Of a stretch of 64,000 bases of DNA, positions 48,108 to 60,160 are shown one piece after another (the stretch's first letter is position 1; the number at the start of each line of letters is the position of its first letter). The stretch lies in NCBI RefSeq assembly GCF_000276665.1, contig NW_004955466.1, forward strand, positions 8,827,389-8,891,388. Reading direction: 5' to 3'. The translations under genes were made by a program, and so were the position numbers. The DNA is from Chinchilla lanigera (taxonomy: Eukaryota > Chordata > Mammalia > Rodentia > Chinchillidae). The notes beneath the pieces are model-generated. The model worked only from the letters and a program-made list of their open reading frames with translations, did not search any database and was not told the DNA's origin.

Positions 48108-48777
48108 CAAAATCATTTATCCATACTGAAAATTTCTGGTCTTATCAAAAAGACAAAAGCTTTAAAGACTAAAAACTTTAAAGCAGCTTGTATAATTATG
48201 CTCTATGAGATAAAAGTAAACACAAGGGGAATTACTGGAAAAACCAAAGTTTACAACACAGAAAAATAAACTATTTTTTAAAATGGAAAATTTAGAACTG
48301 AGAAATATAATGGAAATAAAAATGCACTAGATTGGTTCAATAGCAGAAGAAAGATGATGAAGACTCAATGAGCCCAGTCTAAAGAACTGAGATTAAAAGA
48401 CTGGTGGAGGACTAACAGAACCTCAGGAGCAATGGAAAAAGGCCTACTATATGGCAGCACCGGAGTTCCAGAGATGGACAAAGAAATTAAAAAGGGAGAG
48501 AAGAGGAAGCAAGGAAGAAAAACCCCTTAGTGAAAGAAGGTAAAAAACTTCCCAACTTGACAAAAGATAAAAAGATTCAAGAATATCAGTGAATCAAAAA
48601 CAATAAAAACTCAAGGAAAAAAAAAAAAGCACACCCCAGCATGTCATAGTCTGTCTACTGCAAAGACGCAGACAAAAAAAAAAAAAAATTGTGAAAGAAG
48701 CTAAAGGAAAACAATGTAATTTCAAACACTGAATGAATAACACAAAGTCCAATGATTTCTCATCAGAAACCATATAA

Positions 48778-48860
48778 GGGCCAGGGATGTCGCTCAATGG
48801 CACAGCACCTGCCTGGCAAGCATGAGGCCTTGGGTTTGATTCCCAGCACCAAACAAAAGA
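48778..48860 (+). mobile_element. ID-type SINE in the ancient L1
   Basis: Body gggccagggatgtcgctcaa to 'gggtttgattcccagcacc'; splits the L1 ORF1 region. Confidence 0.9.
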
Positions 48861-49175
48861 AAAGAAAGAGAAACTATACAAGAAAGAAAACAATGGAAAA
48901 TATTTTTATAGTGTTGGAAGAACTGTCAATGTAAAACTATGCATCCAGGAAATATATCCTTCAGAAAAGAAAGTGAAATAAATGCTCAGACGAAGAAAAA
49001 CTAAGAGAACTCAGTACCAGCAAATTTACTCTACAAGAAATACTAAAGCAAATTCACTGAGCTGATGAGAAACAATACCAGAGGAAAATCAGGACCTACA
49101 CAAAGAAGTAAAAAGGTTGAGCAGTGATATGTGGCCACCATGCAAATGATAATTTACTTCCTTAAGAAGTACTTC

Positions 49176-49552
49176 CTTAGTGTCTTGGTTACTTTTCTCT
49201 TGCTGAGACAAAATACCTGATGCCCAATATTAAGGAAGGAAAGGTTTATTTAGCTCACAGTCTGTGGAGGTTTCAGTCCATACTTGGCTGGCTCCAAGGC
49301 AGAGAGGCACATGGCAGAAGGCAACAGTTCATGATGGCAGAAGATAGCAAAACAACAATAGCAAAAGGGCAGAGGGGTGGCAAGCAGCTTTTTTCCCTCC
49401 CTTATACTATATGCAAACTACCCGCCCCAGGGCAGGTGTAGCACTCACACCTATAATTCCAACAATGGACCACAAATCAATCATAAACTTTAGAAACCCC
49501 ATGACTGCATGAGGCTTTGGGGGTACATCCTGGCATAAACCATAACACTTAG
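49176..49552 (-). mobile_element. ERVL-MaLR solo LTR, 367 bp, with 5-bp target duplication
   Basis: The LTR is 49181-49547; cttag is exact at 49176-49180 and 49548-49552. Termini are TGTTATGG...CCAAGACA on the minus strand. Very similar to 23012-23368. Confidence 0.95.
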
Positions 49553-50249
49553 AAACCTTCAATAGCCACTCCAGCCTTTTTAATATAGATAAAGTGAACT
49601 TTAACATAAAGAGTATTACCAGACATAAAGAGGAATACTTAATAACAATGAAAGGGAAGATTTATAAGACACAACATTTACAAATATGATTTGCCTATAA
49701 ATGACCTTAAAATACAAGAGACAGAAATTTACTAGACAGAATTAAATAGAATAAAATACACACGTAAATCCACAATTATAAGGGAAGATTTTAAAACTCC
49801 TCTCCTAGCAACTGATAGCTCAAATAGTTAAAAATGACTAAGGACATAGAATGTTTGACTAATAACACTAATAATATCAAAAACTTTGACCTAATTGACA
49901 TTTATAGAATACTACATCCAGTCTTACAAAATATACCTTTTCATGTGCATATGGTATATTCAAGATAGACATATGCTGTGCCATGGAATATCAAATTTTA
50001 ACATACCAAAGTCAGATAAAGTATAATCACTAACCACAATGAAATTAAATTAGATGCCAAAAACAAAAAGATAGCTAGGAAAGTAATAAATACATGGACA
50101 ACAGATTTCTAAACAATTCATATGTAAAAGAAAAATTCAGAGTAGTTAGAGGAAATAATAAAGATAGGAACACAAATAAATGAAGCAGACCGTAGAAAAC
50201 ATTATCAAAAACTGGTTCCTTGAAGAGATAAACAAAATTGATAAATCTT

Positions 50250-50440
50250 GCCTGATGCAGTGGCACACTCCTGTAATCTTACTAATTGGGAGGCTGAGAC
50301 AGAAGTATGGCAAGTTCAAGGACAGCATGGGTAACTTACCAAGACCCTGTCTCAAAATAAACAATAAAAAAGGGTTGGTGATATAGCCTAGGGGCTAAGT
50401 GTCACTGGCTTCGGTTCCTACTACTAGAGGAAAAAAAATG
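50250..50440 (+). mobile_element. B1-dID dimeric SINE
   Basis: B1 half 'gcctgatgcagtggcacact', linker, ID half 'gggttggtgatatagcctag'; 'tgataaatc' flanks it on both sides. Confidence 0.85.
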
Positions 50441-50536
50441 ATAAATCTCTATAGATTAGAAGAAGAAAATTCATCAATATCAGGCATGAGAAACTGATTT
50501 CTCTACAGATCTTACAAACACTGAAAAAATAAGAGA

Positions 50537-50629
50537 GGGCCGAGGGTATGGCTCAGCAGTAGAACACTTGCCCTCCATGTGCTGGGTCACATTATCATCA
50601 CTGCAATTAAAAAAAAAAAAAAAAAAAAA
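50537..50629 (+). mobile_element. Old ID-type SINE with long A-tail
   Basis: Body gggccgagggtatggctcag, tail of about 22 As. Confidence 0.85.
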
Positions 50630-50870
50630 ACCCTATGAACAACTTTATGCTAACAAACTCAACAATTTAGAAAGGAAGGCTTTCTTGAAAAACTGACACA
50701 AGAAACAGAAAGTACTGATATGTATTAAAGAAACTGAACTGAATAAAGACCTTCCCAAAAGAAAACTCTAGGCACAGAAGATTTCACTGTCAAATTCTAT
50801 CATATAATCAAAGCAGAAACATCAATATTCCACAATTTTTCAAAATATTAAAAGAGAAGAGGATCACTTA

Positions 50871-51190
50871 CTGTGATAGCAGTCTCTAAAATGATCCCAT
50901 CTCCTGACGTGTAATTGTATGCCTTTATGTAATCCTCTCCTGTAGGTTTGGACTTATTCACTATCATCTAACAAATAGAATATGGCAGAAGTAATGGGAT
51001 GTCACTTCCAAGATTAGATTTCTTGAAAGCTGTGTATTCCATCTTAGGGACTTAACCTTCCATACCATGAAGCAAATCAATGGAAAGTAAGCATTAAAGT
51101 AAGTCTTCACAGGTCTACCAAAAACTCATGCAAGTAAATCTGAAAGCTCATCCTTCCCCAGAATAGCCTGGAGATAACTACAGCACCAGA
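50871..51190. mobile_element. Unassigned insertion in the ancient L1, possibly an old MaLR LTR
   Basis: L1-like sequence breaks at about 50870 and resumes near 51196. The interval includes 'ggcagaagtaatgggatgtc', 'acttccaagattagatttct' and 'cagcaccagagaac'. The 'aagtaatgggatgtcacttcc' stretch recalls MLT1-type LTRs, but the match is from memory and weak. Confidence 0.4.
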
Positions 51191-51551
51191 GAACTGATAA
51201 GAGATATCTTTGAAAAACTGATAACTAACATCACACTTAGTAGTGAAAGGCAGAATATCATCTTATCCACTTTCCCCACCACTGACCAAGAAAAAAGGAA
51301 CAAAGCCTACTTTCATCACTGCTATTCAGCATGCATTACAGGTTTCAGTAGTGCAGTAAGACTAAATAAGGAATACGTAAAGATTGGACTAGAAGAGAAC
51401 CTGTCCAAATTTAGAGATGGCATAATTATTTTACATAGAAAATTCAAGGGAATCTACAAGCCCATTTACTAGAATAAATGAATTTAGCAAGACTATAGGA
51501 TACAAAGTTAATATATAAAAACCAGTTGTAGTCTTATAAATACTGATAGTA

Positions 51552-51966
51552 TATTATAGCTTATATCGAGATATCCCCTCAAAAGCTCGTATGTGGGGCT
51601 TTTGGAGGTGGTTTGATCATGGGTGTGTGATACTGGATCAGTCCATTGATTAGTTTAGCACAGCTCTGGGTGTGGCTGGATGGATTTACTGAAGAGGAAA
51701 GCTCCTCCCTAGGTGTGGGTGGCACCATTCAATAGGCTTGTAGCCTGGATGGTATAAAAGAAAAACAGAGGTTCATTACTGCTGCTTGTTGCTTTATTTC
51801 TGCCTGCCCTGCCATGGACTGTTTCTCCTCTGCCATGCCACCCTGCTTTGGAACCAGCCAACTATGGACTGAAACCTCTACAAACTGTGGGCTAAAATAA
51901 ATCTTTCCTCCTTTAACTTGTGGGTGCCAGGTATTCTATCCCAGTAACAAGGAAGTAACTAAGACA
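51552..51966 (+). mobile_element. ERVL-MaLR solo LTR
   Basis: Plus-strand LTR: 'atcccctcaaaagctcgtat', 'ggtttgatcatgggtgtg', a TATA-like 'ggtataaaagaaa' (51751-51763), 'ctctgccatgccaccctgct', 'gggctaaaataaatctttcc' and terminus 'aactaagaca'. tagta/cagca may be a decayed target duplication. It sits inside the ancient L1. Confidence 0.88.
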
Positions 51967-52091
51967 CAGCAAATTACTAGAAAGTGAAATTTTTTAAATC
52001 ACTTTTATAGTAGAGCCAAAAACTTCAAATTACCTAGGAATATATGAAACAAAAAATATCCACGATGTCCACACAGAAAACTGTAAAACAC
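51944..52091 (+). repeat. Source segment of a 148-bp local duplication
   Basis: Covers the last roughly 23 bp of the MaLR LTR plus 125 bp of adjoining L1; reappears at 53637-53783. Confidence 0.9.
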
Positions 52092-52262
52092 TGCTGACTC
52101 ACATTAAACACCTAAATAAATGAGAAGATATATCATGTTCATGAATTGAAATATTCAATGTTGTTAAAATTGCAATTATTCCCAAACTCAATGCAATTTT
52201 AATTAATATTTCAGCAGGCTCTTTCATAAAAGTTAACAAACTAATTCTATAGAGTACATGGA

Positions 52263-52426
52263 GCCAGGCACAATGGCACATGCCTAAATTCCCAGCATTC
52301 GGGATCCTGAGGCTGAAGGATCACCATGAGTTTGAGGCCAGCCTGGGCAACATAAGCAAGTTCAAAGCCAGGCTGTACCACATAGTGAGACCCTATCTCA
52401 AAAAAACAAAATAGAAAAAAAAAAAA
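52263..52426 (+). mobile_element. B1-type SINE in the ancient L1
   Basis: gagccaggcacaatggcaca to an A-rich tail; 'agagtacatgga' and 'agagtttacatgga' flank it. Confidence 0.9.
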
Positions 52427-53397
52427 GAGTTTACATGGAAATTCAAAGGATATAAAGTAATCAAGGGAATTTATTAAAAAAGTTGACTTACACAACCTGA
52501 CTTTGACATATTATAAAGTTGCAATAATCAAAACAATTTGATTTTACTGACAAAGATGCATATGAATCAACAGAACAAAACAGTGGACTCAAATAAACCT
52601 ACACTTATTTGGTCTATTGATTTTTTTAAAAAATGCTAACTCAATACAACAGAAAAAAGGAGAGTCATTTCAATAAATGGTGTTATACCATCTAGATACT
52701 CTTATTTTTTAAAAAAATCAACAAGTACCTCACATCTCATAATTAACTCAAAATGGACCACAGACCCAGATAAAATCTAAAATGATAGAACCTTAAAAAT
52801 TAAACATATGCTTAACATGCAACTTAGCCATTCCACTCATAGATACCCATCTGAGAGAAACAAAAATATACATCTACAAAAGACTTCTACATGAAAGTTC
52901 AAGTTCATCCAAACTTTTTCAAAATTGACAACAACCAGAAGCAAGTCAAATGTTTATTTACTAAAGGATAAACAAGCTGTAGTACATAAGTAGTGCATGT
53001 AAATAATGTAATATCTAAGGGAATATTACTCAGCAAAAAAGAGGAAATCAACTATTGAAACACATAACAAGAAGGATGAACTGTAAAATAATTTGGCTGA
53101 GTGAAAGCCAGGGGTAAAAAAATACAGATTACATGACTAGGTAAAAATATAGCCAAAGCAAACTGATCTGTGATGACAGAATACAAATCAGCTGTTGCCT
53201 AGGGATAGGGACAAAGAAAGAAGGGATTTTAAAAGGGTACAAGGAAATTTTTATCAGGTGATAGAAATATTTGTCTATTATGGTGATGTTTTCATGTGTG
53301 TACAAATATGTCAAATTAATTTAGTTAGATGTTTTACATACAGTTTACCAACCTTAGTCATACCTAAATAAAATTGAAAAAAAAAAAAAAAAAAAAG

Positions 53398-53572
53398 ATT
53401 GATCAAGCCGGGCATAGTGGCGCACACCTGTAATCCCAGCACTCGGGAGGCTGTGGCAGGAGGATCGTTGTGAGTTCAAGACCAGCCTGAGCTACAAAGG
53501 GAGCTCAAGACCAGCCTGAACTGCATAGCGAGACCCTGTCTCAAAAAGATACACACACACAAAATTGATCAA
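53398..53572 (+). mobile_element. B1-type SINE with 9-bp target duplication
   Basis: attgatcaa flanks (53398-53406, 53564-53572) an intact B1 inserted at the A-tail of the ancient L1. Its tail is a short (ac)n tract. Confidence 0.94.
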
Positions 53573-53621
53573 TCTGTCAAAATTAGAAATGCACACCCTA
53601 ATTTTAGAAATTTATTTTATT

Positions 53622-53842
53622 GGGCTTGGGGATGTAGTAACAAAGAAGTAACTAAGACATAGCAAACTACTAGAAAGTGAAAAATTTTAAATCACTTTTA
53701 TAATAGAACCAAAAACTACAAATCACCTAGGAATATATGAAACAAAAAATATACACAATGTCTATACAGAAAACTATAAAACAACTATGCCAGAGTTCTC
53801 CAGGGTCTGACCCCTAGCACCACAAAAAAAAAAAAAAAAGAA
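53622..53842 (+). mobile_element. ID-type SINE disrupted by a copied L1/LTR segment
   Basis: Starts gggcttggggatgtag, is interrupted from 53637 to 53783, then finishes with 'cagggtctgacccctagcac' and an A-tail. 'agaaattta' flanks the whole, so the ID inserted first. Confidence 0.75.
53637..53783 (+). repeat. Copy of 51944-52091 inserted in an ID
   Basis: Matches the source end to end at roughly 88-90 percent by eye, including the LTR terminus 'gtaactaagaca' followed by L1 sequence. Confidence 0.9.
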
Positions 53843-54484
53843 AGAAATTTACCTTACTGACATACACAAGATATGCATGTGTGCTGAAAACTTACAATAT
53901 TAAATATCTGAAAGCAACCAAAACCTCTGCTAATATATAACTGGTTTAATGAATTAAGGCATTTTCAAAAGAGGAAATATCTTCCAGTCATAAAAAAGAA
54001 TTATACATATCTATGTGTTCTAAAATAAGAAGTTACTTAAGATATAGTTAAATGAGTAAACTGCAGATAAACTCATACAGCACAATCCCATTTCTGTTTA
54101 ATCTTTTAAAAATCCATATGCACAGAAATTGCTAATTATTTGTATTTCTGGTCAACCAATACCTTTAATATATTTGAAGTCTTTATTATTACAAATATTT
54201 TATAACTTTTCACAAAAGACTATTCTATAACACTTAAGACTGACACCAACACTCTTAATAATAATCACAGTACATATCCAAAAAAGATTAGCTGCTATGG
54301 GACACGCATAACATGACAAGTATCTTCTACCTGTATTTATTACCATTTATTTAATCTTCATGTGTCTGTAAGTTCGTAGTATTATTTCTATCACTATTTA
54401 GAGATTTAGATATCTGAAAGCAAAAACACTTTTGTTAAAGAAGTCGGCATAGCCAGTAAACAGCAGCACAAGATTTAACTCAAT

Positions 54485-54659
54485 TTTTTTCTCAGTACTG
54501 GGGATTGAACTCAGGGCCTTCAACGGAGCTCTATCCCCACCCCCTTTTCTACTTTGAGACAAGGTCTCACTAAGTCGCCAAGGCTTGCTGAACTTTTCAT
54601 TCTCTTGCCTTTGCCTCCCAGAGTGCTGTGATAATAGGTGTGTGCCACCATACCCAGCT
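54485..54659 (-). mobile_element. B1-dID dimeric SINE
   Basis: Textbook reverse dimer: 'gtactggggattgaactcag' (ID) then 'tttgagacaaggtctcacta' to 'gtgccaccatacccagc' (B1). Confidence 0.9.
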
Positions 54660-55176
54660 CTGTAGTTTCTGGATGTAAGCATTTCTTCACCTTTTTTTTA
54701 GTAGATGTTTGCAGTATATCACACATATTCACCTAGGGGAATCAGTACATACACATTATTGCATCTTAATTCTTTTTTAAGAGTTGGTCCTAGCTACTAT
54801 ACCAAAATGTCTCTCTTTATAAAAAACATAATCCTGGAACCAAAAACCCATAAATAAATACAACAGTTGGGAACACAGTGTAAGTAGAGAAAATATAATC
54901 AGAAAAAGCACAGGTTCAATATCTGGTCCTATCTTTTGATATTAAAAAAAATGAGGACAGTTAATGATTACTTGTTTGATCAATTTTGTATGTCTCTATT
55001 TATTTTCCCGAGAAAACACTTTGAAGATATCAATAAGTAATACAACAACCATGATTAATTTCCTACAACTTTGTCTGTAACTCTGTTTTCTTTGTATTGT
55101 TCTTATGCTATTTTGTAAATGGATGTCTGTCTGTTAATATGTTTTCCTTCTTTTATTTTTTAAAATAAAAAAAAAA

Positions 55177-55262
55177 TGAGGGCTTACGATACAGCAGAGG
55201 GAGAGTAGGTGCTTATCATGCTTGAAGCCCTAGGTTCAATACCCAGCACCCAAAAAACACAA
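55177..55262 (+). mobile_element. Old ID-type SINE
   Basis: 'gagggcttacgatacagcag' to 'taggttcaatacccagcacc'. Confidence 0.7.
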
Positions 55263-55671
55263 GTAAAAAAATCTTGGTATTTCATACATATACCTCTCCT
55301 CTGTAGATATTTTACTAACCAATCCACTTTGGCCATAGGTTCCCAGTAATTTCTAGTTTGCTACATACTAACTTCTGCATATAATGTATAAATTTTAGTT
55401 TCCTTCTAATTCTAAATAATATAAATCTAAAATACTTAAAGTATATAAGGAACACAAATTTCCCAATGAGAAATTAGAAGCACTAAAGTTACATTAACTA
55501 AGGTAACGTTTTTGCATTTAATTGTAGCATAACACGTAGCTCACTTTTGCAATTAATGACCAAAATGAATTAAATATTAATTGGTATGTCAAACACTATT
55601 ACAATTATGAAAAATAAGACATTCATAACTCGAATAATGCAGAAAGAAAATCTACTGCAACATATGTGTTA

Positions 55672-55832
55672 GCCAGGCGTCGTGGCGCACGCCTGTAATC
55701 CCAGCACTCGGCTGAAGCAGGAGGATTGTTGCGAGTTCAAGACCAGCCTGGGCTACAAAGTGAGCCCAAGGCCAAACTGAACTGCATAACGAGACCCTCT
55801 CTCAAAAAGGACAAAAACAAAAGCAAAAAAAA
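55672..55832 (+). mobile_element. B1-type SINE
   Basis: gccaggcgtcgtggcgcacg to an A-rich tail, both modules; missing about 8 bp at 'gggaggctgaggc'. 'catatgt-ttag' flanks it. Retained CpGs suggest a fairly recent insertion. Confidence 0.94.
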
Positions 55833-56201
55833 GCATATGTTTTAGATCTTAGAAACATTTAAATTAAGAGCAATAATTTTTTGTCTTTAAAATTCTGCTT
55901 ATCAACGTCAATTTAAAGAAGTTCATTCTTTGGTGTGAAGAGACTGGGCATAAAGCAAATCTGGATAAAGCATTTGTACCTACTAATACCATATTTTACT
56001 AATAATTTTAAGGTGCCATTTTGGTACTTAATGGTCATAAATGAAGTAAAATTAATTCAGCAATTTTCCATTTGTAAAAACATTATTTATATAATTTATT
56101 TCTGTCTAGTTTCATACAATCTTTTTGTCAAAAATGTTTTTTAGACTTCTGCCTCTGTGGGCATCCACCCCAAACCAACCGATGCCTGGCAGACTATAAC
56201 C

Positions 56202-56600
56202 ATGAGGTTCAACCCCTTCGAGGCTTAAGACCACAAAAAAACCCACGAATGCCACTTTGGTGCCCCTTTGCACATGCGCTGGGAGATTACATCTTCCTCT
56301 CTCTCCAAGGGACTGATGCTCCGTTTCATGCCCATCCGCAAGGACGATGAGGTTCACGTGGTTCAAGGACACTACAAAGGTCAGCAAATCGCCAAGGTAG
56401 TCCAGGTGTGCAGAAAGAAATATGTCATCTACACTGAGCGAGTGCAGCGTGAGAAGGCATTCACCCAAGCAAGGTGCTTATGACCAGGCTAAAACTAGAC
56501 AGACAGAAAAAAAATTCTTGAATGCAAAGCCAAGTCTCCACAAGCTGGAAAAGAGAAAGGCAAATACAAGGAAGAGCTCATTGAGAAAATGCAGGAGTGA
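56202..56600 (+). pseudogene. RPL26: Processed RPL26 pseudogene (60S ribosomal protein L26)
   Basis: Intronless copy of the ribosomal protein uL24 gene. It starts ATG-AGG-TTC-AAC-CCC-TTC (MRFNPF, normal MKFNPF) and has a stop in the ninth codon. It is well preserved through [20 protein letters not shown] and [20 protein letters not shown], and ends with EKMQE and a stop at 56598-56600. About 25 bp are deleted after 'gagaaggc', shifting the frame; the rest of the C-terminus is readable in another frame. It spans 399 nt against 438 for the normal gene. The 3' flank does not look like RPL26 mRNA and I saw no A-tail or clear target duplication, so it is an old retrocopy. Confidence 0.95.
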
Positions 56601-56850
56601 ATATAACCTATCCTGCAATTATGGTTTAACTGGAGATGTCCAGCCTATCCCGTGCTTCTCTGGAACTTTTCAAGATGTCTCTGGAATGTTTCATCACCTT
56701 CCTGTTGTGTTAATGACATCTGGCTCTATAATCTACTTTGGCAATTTTGATTAATAATTTTATGAGTAAAATTAGAGCCATTCCCCTGCAAAAAATTTTT
56801 TCATATTATCTTATGGCATCTTTTCAATAAAACTAATAGATATCCTTAAA

Positions 56851-57045
56851 GTAAAACTACTTCAAGCTGAGTGGATGGCGCACAGCTGTAACCCCAGCAC
56901 TAGGGAGGCTGAGGCAGGAGTGCAGCCATTTGCCAGCTAGGCTGAGCTACACAGTGATTTCAAGATTAGCCTGAACTACCTAGTGAGATAGTGTCTCAAA
57001 AAACAAAAAACAAAATAAATAAATAAATAAGTAAAACTACTTCAA
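56851..57045 (+). mobile_element. B1-type SINE with 15-bp target duplication
   Basis: gtaaaactacttcaa at 56851-56865 and 57031-57045 encloses the B1 with its (aaat)n tail. Confidence 0.95.
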
Positions 57046-57053
57046 AATAAAAT

Positions 57054-57156
57054 TGGGTTGGAGATATAGTTCAGTGATAAAATGCATATTACCATTTGCA
57101 AGGCCCTGGGTTTGATCCCTGTCACCAGTGAAAAAAAAAAATAATAAAATAAATAA
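57054..57156 (+). mobile_element. Old ID-type SINE
   Basis: gggttggagatatagttcag to 'ctgggtttgatccctgtcac', with an A-rich tail. Confidence 0.8.
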
Positions 57157-57991
57157 ACTAAATGCTAGTTATATTTCTAATGCTAAAGAATGTGGAAATC
57201 ACTCTTAACTGATCCTCATGTATGCTTAAAGAGCTCTCAAAAACACAGCATCTGACCTGTCATGCTTCATCAACCCCACTTGTCCCTCATATCTTCTACT
57301 GCAAATTCATTCTAATCTAGTAGTAAAAAATAAGACCAAATATAACCACATATTTTGGTAACATCTGAAACAGTACTAAACTATGATGCCTCGTTTGTTT
57401 ACAAACAAGTTATTTATAGCCAGAAAGTAAATACTATAGAATTGTTTACGAAAAAAATATATATACAATTAACATAGGTGCACTTCACGACATTTTTATT
57501 TTAATAGGATGAATTGCTTGTAAGTAAGTCAGAGTTAGTGCTAGATGCCGTTTGCTTCAGTTACCTGAAATTAGAACAGCAGGCTCATTAAATATATATA
57601 AACCAGTGATGCAGAGACACTGCACCATATTGACGGAGCCCTCATTAATTTTCAATGATATAGCCACTGTCATATTTGTGCTCTAAGAAAAACAGTGAAG
57701 TATATACAAACACTTGTCTTCATCTCAAAATTGTTTTTACATCTTTCAATTTAGTAAATAAACAGAAAACTTAATATTCCAAAACATTTCTGAAGAAGCC
57801 CATTATTTCCTTGTGTTTGTTGAGAATTCATACATTAGTACAGATCTGTATCTATAAAATGTATACATCTTAATATACAATATGAAAATTAAAAGTACCA
57901 TAAATTATCCTCCAAATCATTTTATTTCACAAAAAATACAATTCATTTATGCTTCCTAATTACATCTAATTATAACTCAAGAACAAGTACT

Positions 57992-58112
57992 AGCCAGGTG
58001 TGTTGGCACACACCTGTGATCCTAGCACTTTAGCAGGCTGAGGCAGGAATCACAAGTTCAAGCACAGCCTGGGCTCCCTAATGGCATCACGAGACTGTTG
58101 CAAAATAAAAAA
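57992..58112 (+). mobile_element. B1-type SINE, diverged
   Basis: gccaggtgtgttggcacaca and 'ctgaggcaggaatcacaag'; centre decayed. Confidence 0.85.
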
Positions 58113-58949
58113 AATTAAATATCATTAAAAATTACTATGATGTTTATAGATCATCATTTATCAAAAAGAAAGATGTAGCAAAATACAGCATTAGCAAAAA
58201 TGAAAAAATGATGACTGAATGTTTAAAGTTTTGTGGGTTTTTTTGTTTTTCTTTTTAATCCTAGAAACTAAAATATAAAGAGAAAATTATTCTAAGTAGA
58301 TCAAATTGATTTTGATAACATTTTATTTTCATTTTATTCATAAAAAGTGCTTCAGTTACAATCTTAAGATTTTATTTAGCCTATGTGATCAAAATTTCAC
58401 TAATTCCTAACTGTGATTTATATCAAAAAAAAAGACAATGGAACTAGGATTTAATTCCCTCATGTTATAAAAAGAAAGGTGAGTGTGGAATAAAGAAAGA
58501 TGACTTACATTCCTTCCAATTTTAAATTAATGGAGTCTTCCAACTTCCTGGCAATCCATCTGATAAAATAAATGGTAGTCTGCAGCCTGGACCTTTGCAC
58601 AACCTTCCAGCCTAAGCCTAAGGGCCAACTCAGACTTCCCTAAAGGGCCCGATATTTAGATCTCTCCTCTTGGATGAATGCTTTGAACAAAACCATTCAT
58701 CCCACTGAAACCATGCAAACAATTGTTCCCTTGATGCAAACCTTGCAAAATCTTTATCAGTTTCAAGTGTACCTACCAAATGATTTGATTCTTCTTTTCC
58801 TAAATCAGCAGATTGGATATAACTAGGTTGCAGGAACTCAGTTTTATTTTTATGTTTCTTTAACAAACAGTATTTTTAAATAAATAGATTATTTTACAAA
58901 AGCATAAATACTTTCTTACTGGAATTAGCACTGTTAAAATAATGGAGAC

Positions 58950-59235
58950 AGAAAACCATGTCAGCCGGGCGTGGTAGTGCACGCCTGTAACCATACCACT
59001 CAGAAGGCTGAGGCAGGAGAACTGTTGTGAGTTCAAGACCAGCCTGGGCTACAAAGTGAGCTCAAGGCCAGCCTGAACCGCATAGTGAGACCTTGTCTCG
59101 AAAGAAGGAAGGAAGGAAGGAAGGAAGGAAGGAAGGAAGGAAAGAAGGAAAGAAGGAAAGAAGGAAAGAAGGAAAGAAAGAAGGAAAGAAGGAAAGAAGG
59201 AAAGAAGGAAGGAAGGAAGGAAGGAAGGAAGGAAA

Positions 59236-59277
<42 letters not shown>

Positions 59278-59356
59278 AAAGAAAAGAAAAGAAAAGAAAA
59301 GAAAAGAAAAGAAAAGAAAAGAAAAGAAAGAAAAGAAAGAGAAAGAAAACCATGTC
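58950..59356 (+). mobile_element. B1-type SINE whose tail is a long GGAA/GAAA/GAAAA microsatellite
   Basis: agaaaaccatgtc at 58950-58962 and 59344-59356 brackets the B1 (58963 to about 59099) and the whole simple repeat (59100-59343). The repeat therefore lies within the target duplication, where the A-tail should be. Long open frames on both strands here are repeat translation. Confidence 0.95.
59100..59343. repeat. Compound (GGAA)(GAAA)(GAAAA) microsatellite
   Basis: Ordered blocks: ggaa near 59105-59142, mixed ggaa/gaaa to 59235, gaaa to about 59278, then gaaaa to about 59330. Purine-only on the plus strand for about 240 bp. Confidence 0.98.
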
Positions 59357-60160
59357 TGCCACTTTTGTTGTAACCCTACCACAGTGTTTTTACAACTCTG
59401 AGCACAAAAAGCATCTAAATATATAATATACAATACAGGTCCTTCCCCCAAAAGACCTATGTAGGTCCCAGAAATGTGTATTTTTAAATAAGCATCCCAG
59501 GTGATTCTTAGGACAAGGCAAGTTTGAGAATGAATAGCCTAGAAAATATACTGAGTAAATGAAAAAGACTGAAAATTTATATTAAACACCAAGAACTAAT
59601 AAATTACTGTTCTTATTTTTTTCCTTTGAAAATAGACAACACATATGAAGTTTAAAGAAAATCCATTAAAATCTCTAAGATTAACTTTCATTCAGTTATT
59701 CTATATATTATCTTAGGGACTAGGTCCTAACTCAACAGGGAGTAAAGTGCCAAAAAGACTCCTAAACTCAACCTAAAGAAGTGTAATTTTTTGCATTTTG
59801 AATACTGGAAATAATTACAGCTGACAGTAACTTTACCTTTAAGTTTACTTGAACTGTTCCTCAGGTACTACAGCAAACCTTTGAGGTATGCAGTAGTAGT
59901 AAATTCACTGTGCAGACAAGAAAACAAAATCTTAAGGAGAATGACTGATTTTCACTACATTTATACACCTAATATGTAGTGAACCTAGTATACAAACTCA
60001 GGCAAGACTATAATCACCTATTATAAAACATAACAAATAGGTAATTATTTTTATGCCCGCTGCAGGAAAAAAAGCAATAAGAAAACAAAAGTCCTGTAAA
60101 AGTCAAAAGGACATTACAGGCTCCTATGAGATGATACCATGTGATGTGCATTCCTCTTCC

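Larger units (their letters stand above)
48180..53397 (+). mobile_element. Ancient LINE-1 (L1M type), heavily interrupted
   Basis: Ordered L1 landmarks run across the interval. ORF1 region: 'gagttccagagatggac' (48464), the hydrophobic 'cccaacttgacaaaagat' block, 'catcagaaaccat' (48762) and 'ctacaagaaatactaaagca' (49032). ORF2 region: 'cacttagtagtgaaaggcag' (51234), 'gactataggatacaaagtta' (51493), 'ttacctaggaatatatgaaa' (52030) and 'aatcaaaacaatttg' (52526). The 3' end closes with poly(A) at 53378-53397. Later insertions are an ID (48778), a MaLR LTR (49181), a B1-dID (50250), an ID (50537), an unassigned piece (50871), a MaLR LTR (51552) and a B1 (52263). No frame is intact. Confidence 0.85.

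Noticed and set aside
59033..59451. Lys/Glu-rich and Phe/Ser-rich frames of over 100 codons
   Set aside because: Direct translation of the GGAA/GAAA microsatellite on each strand.
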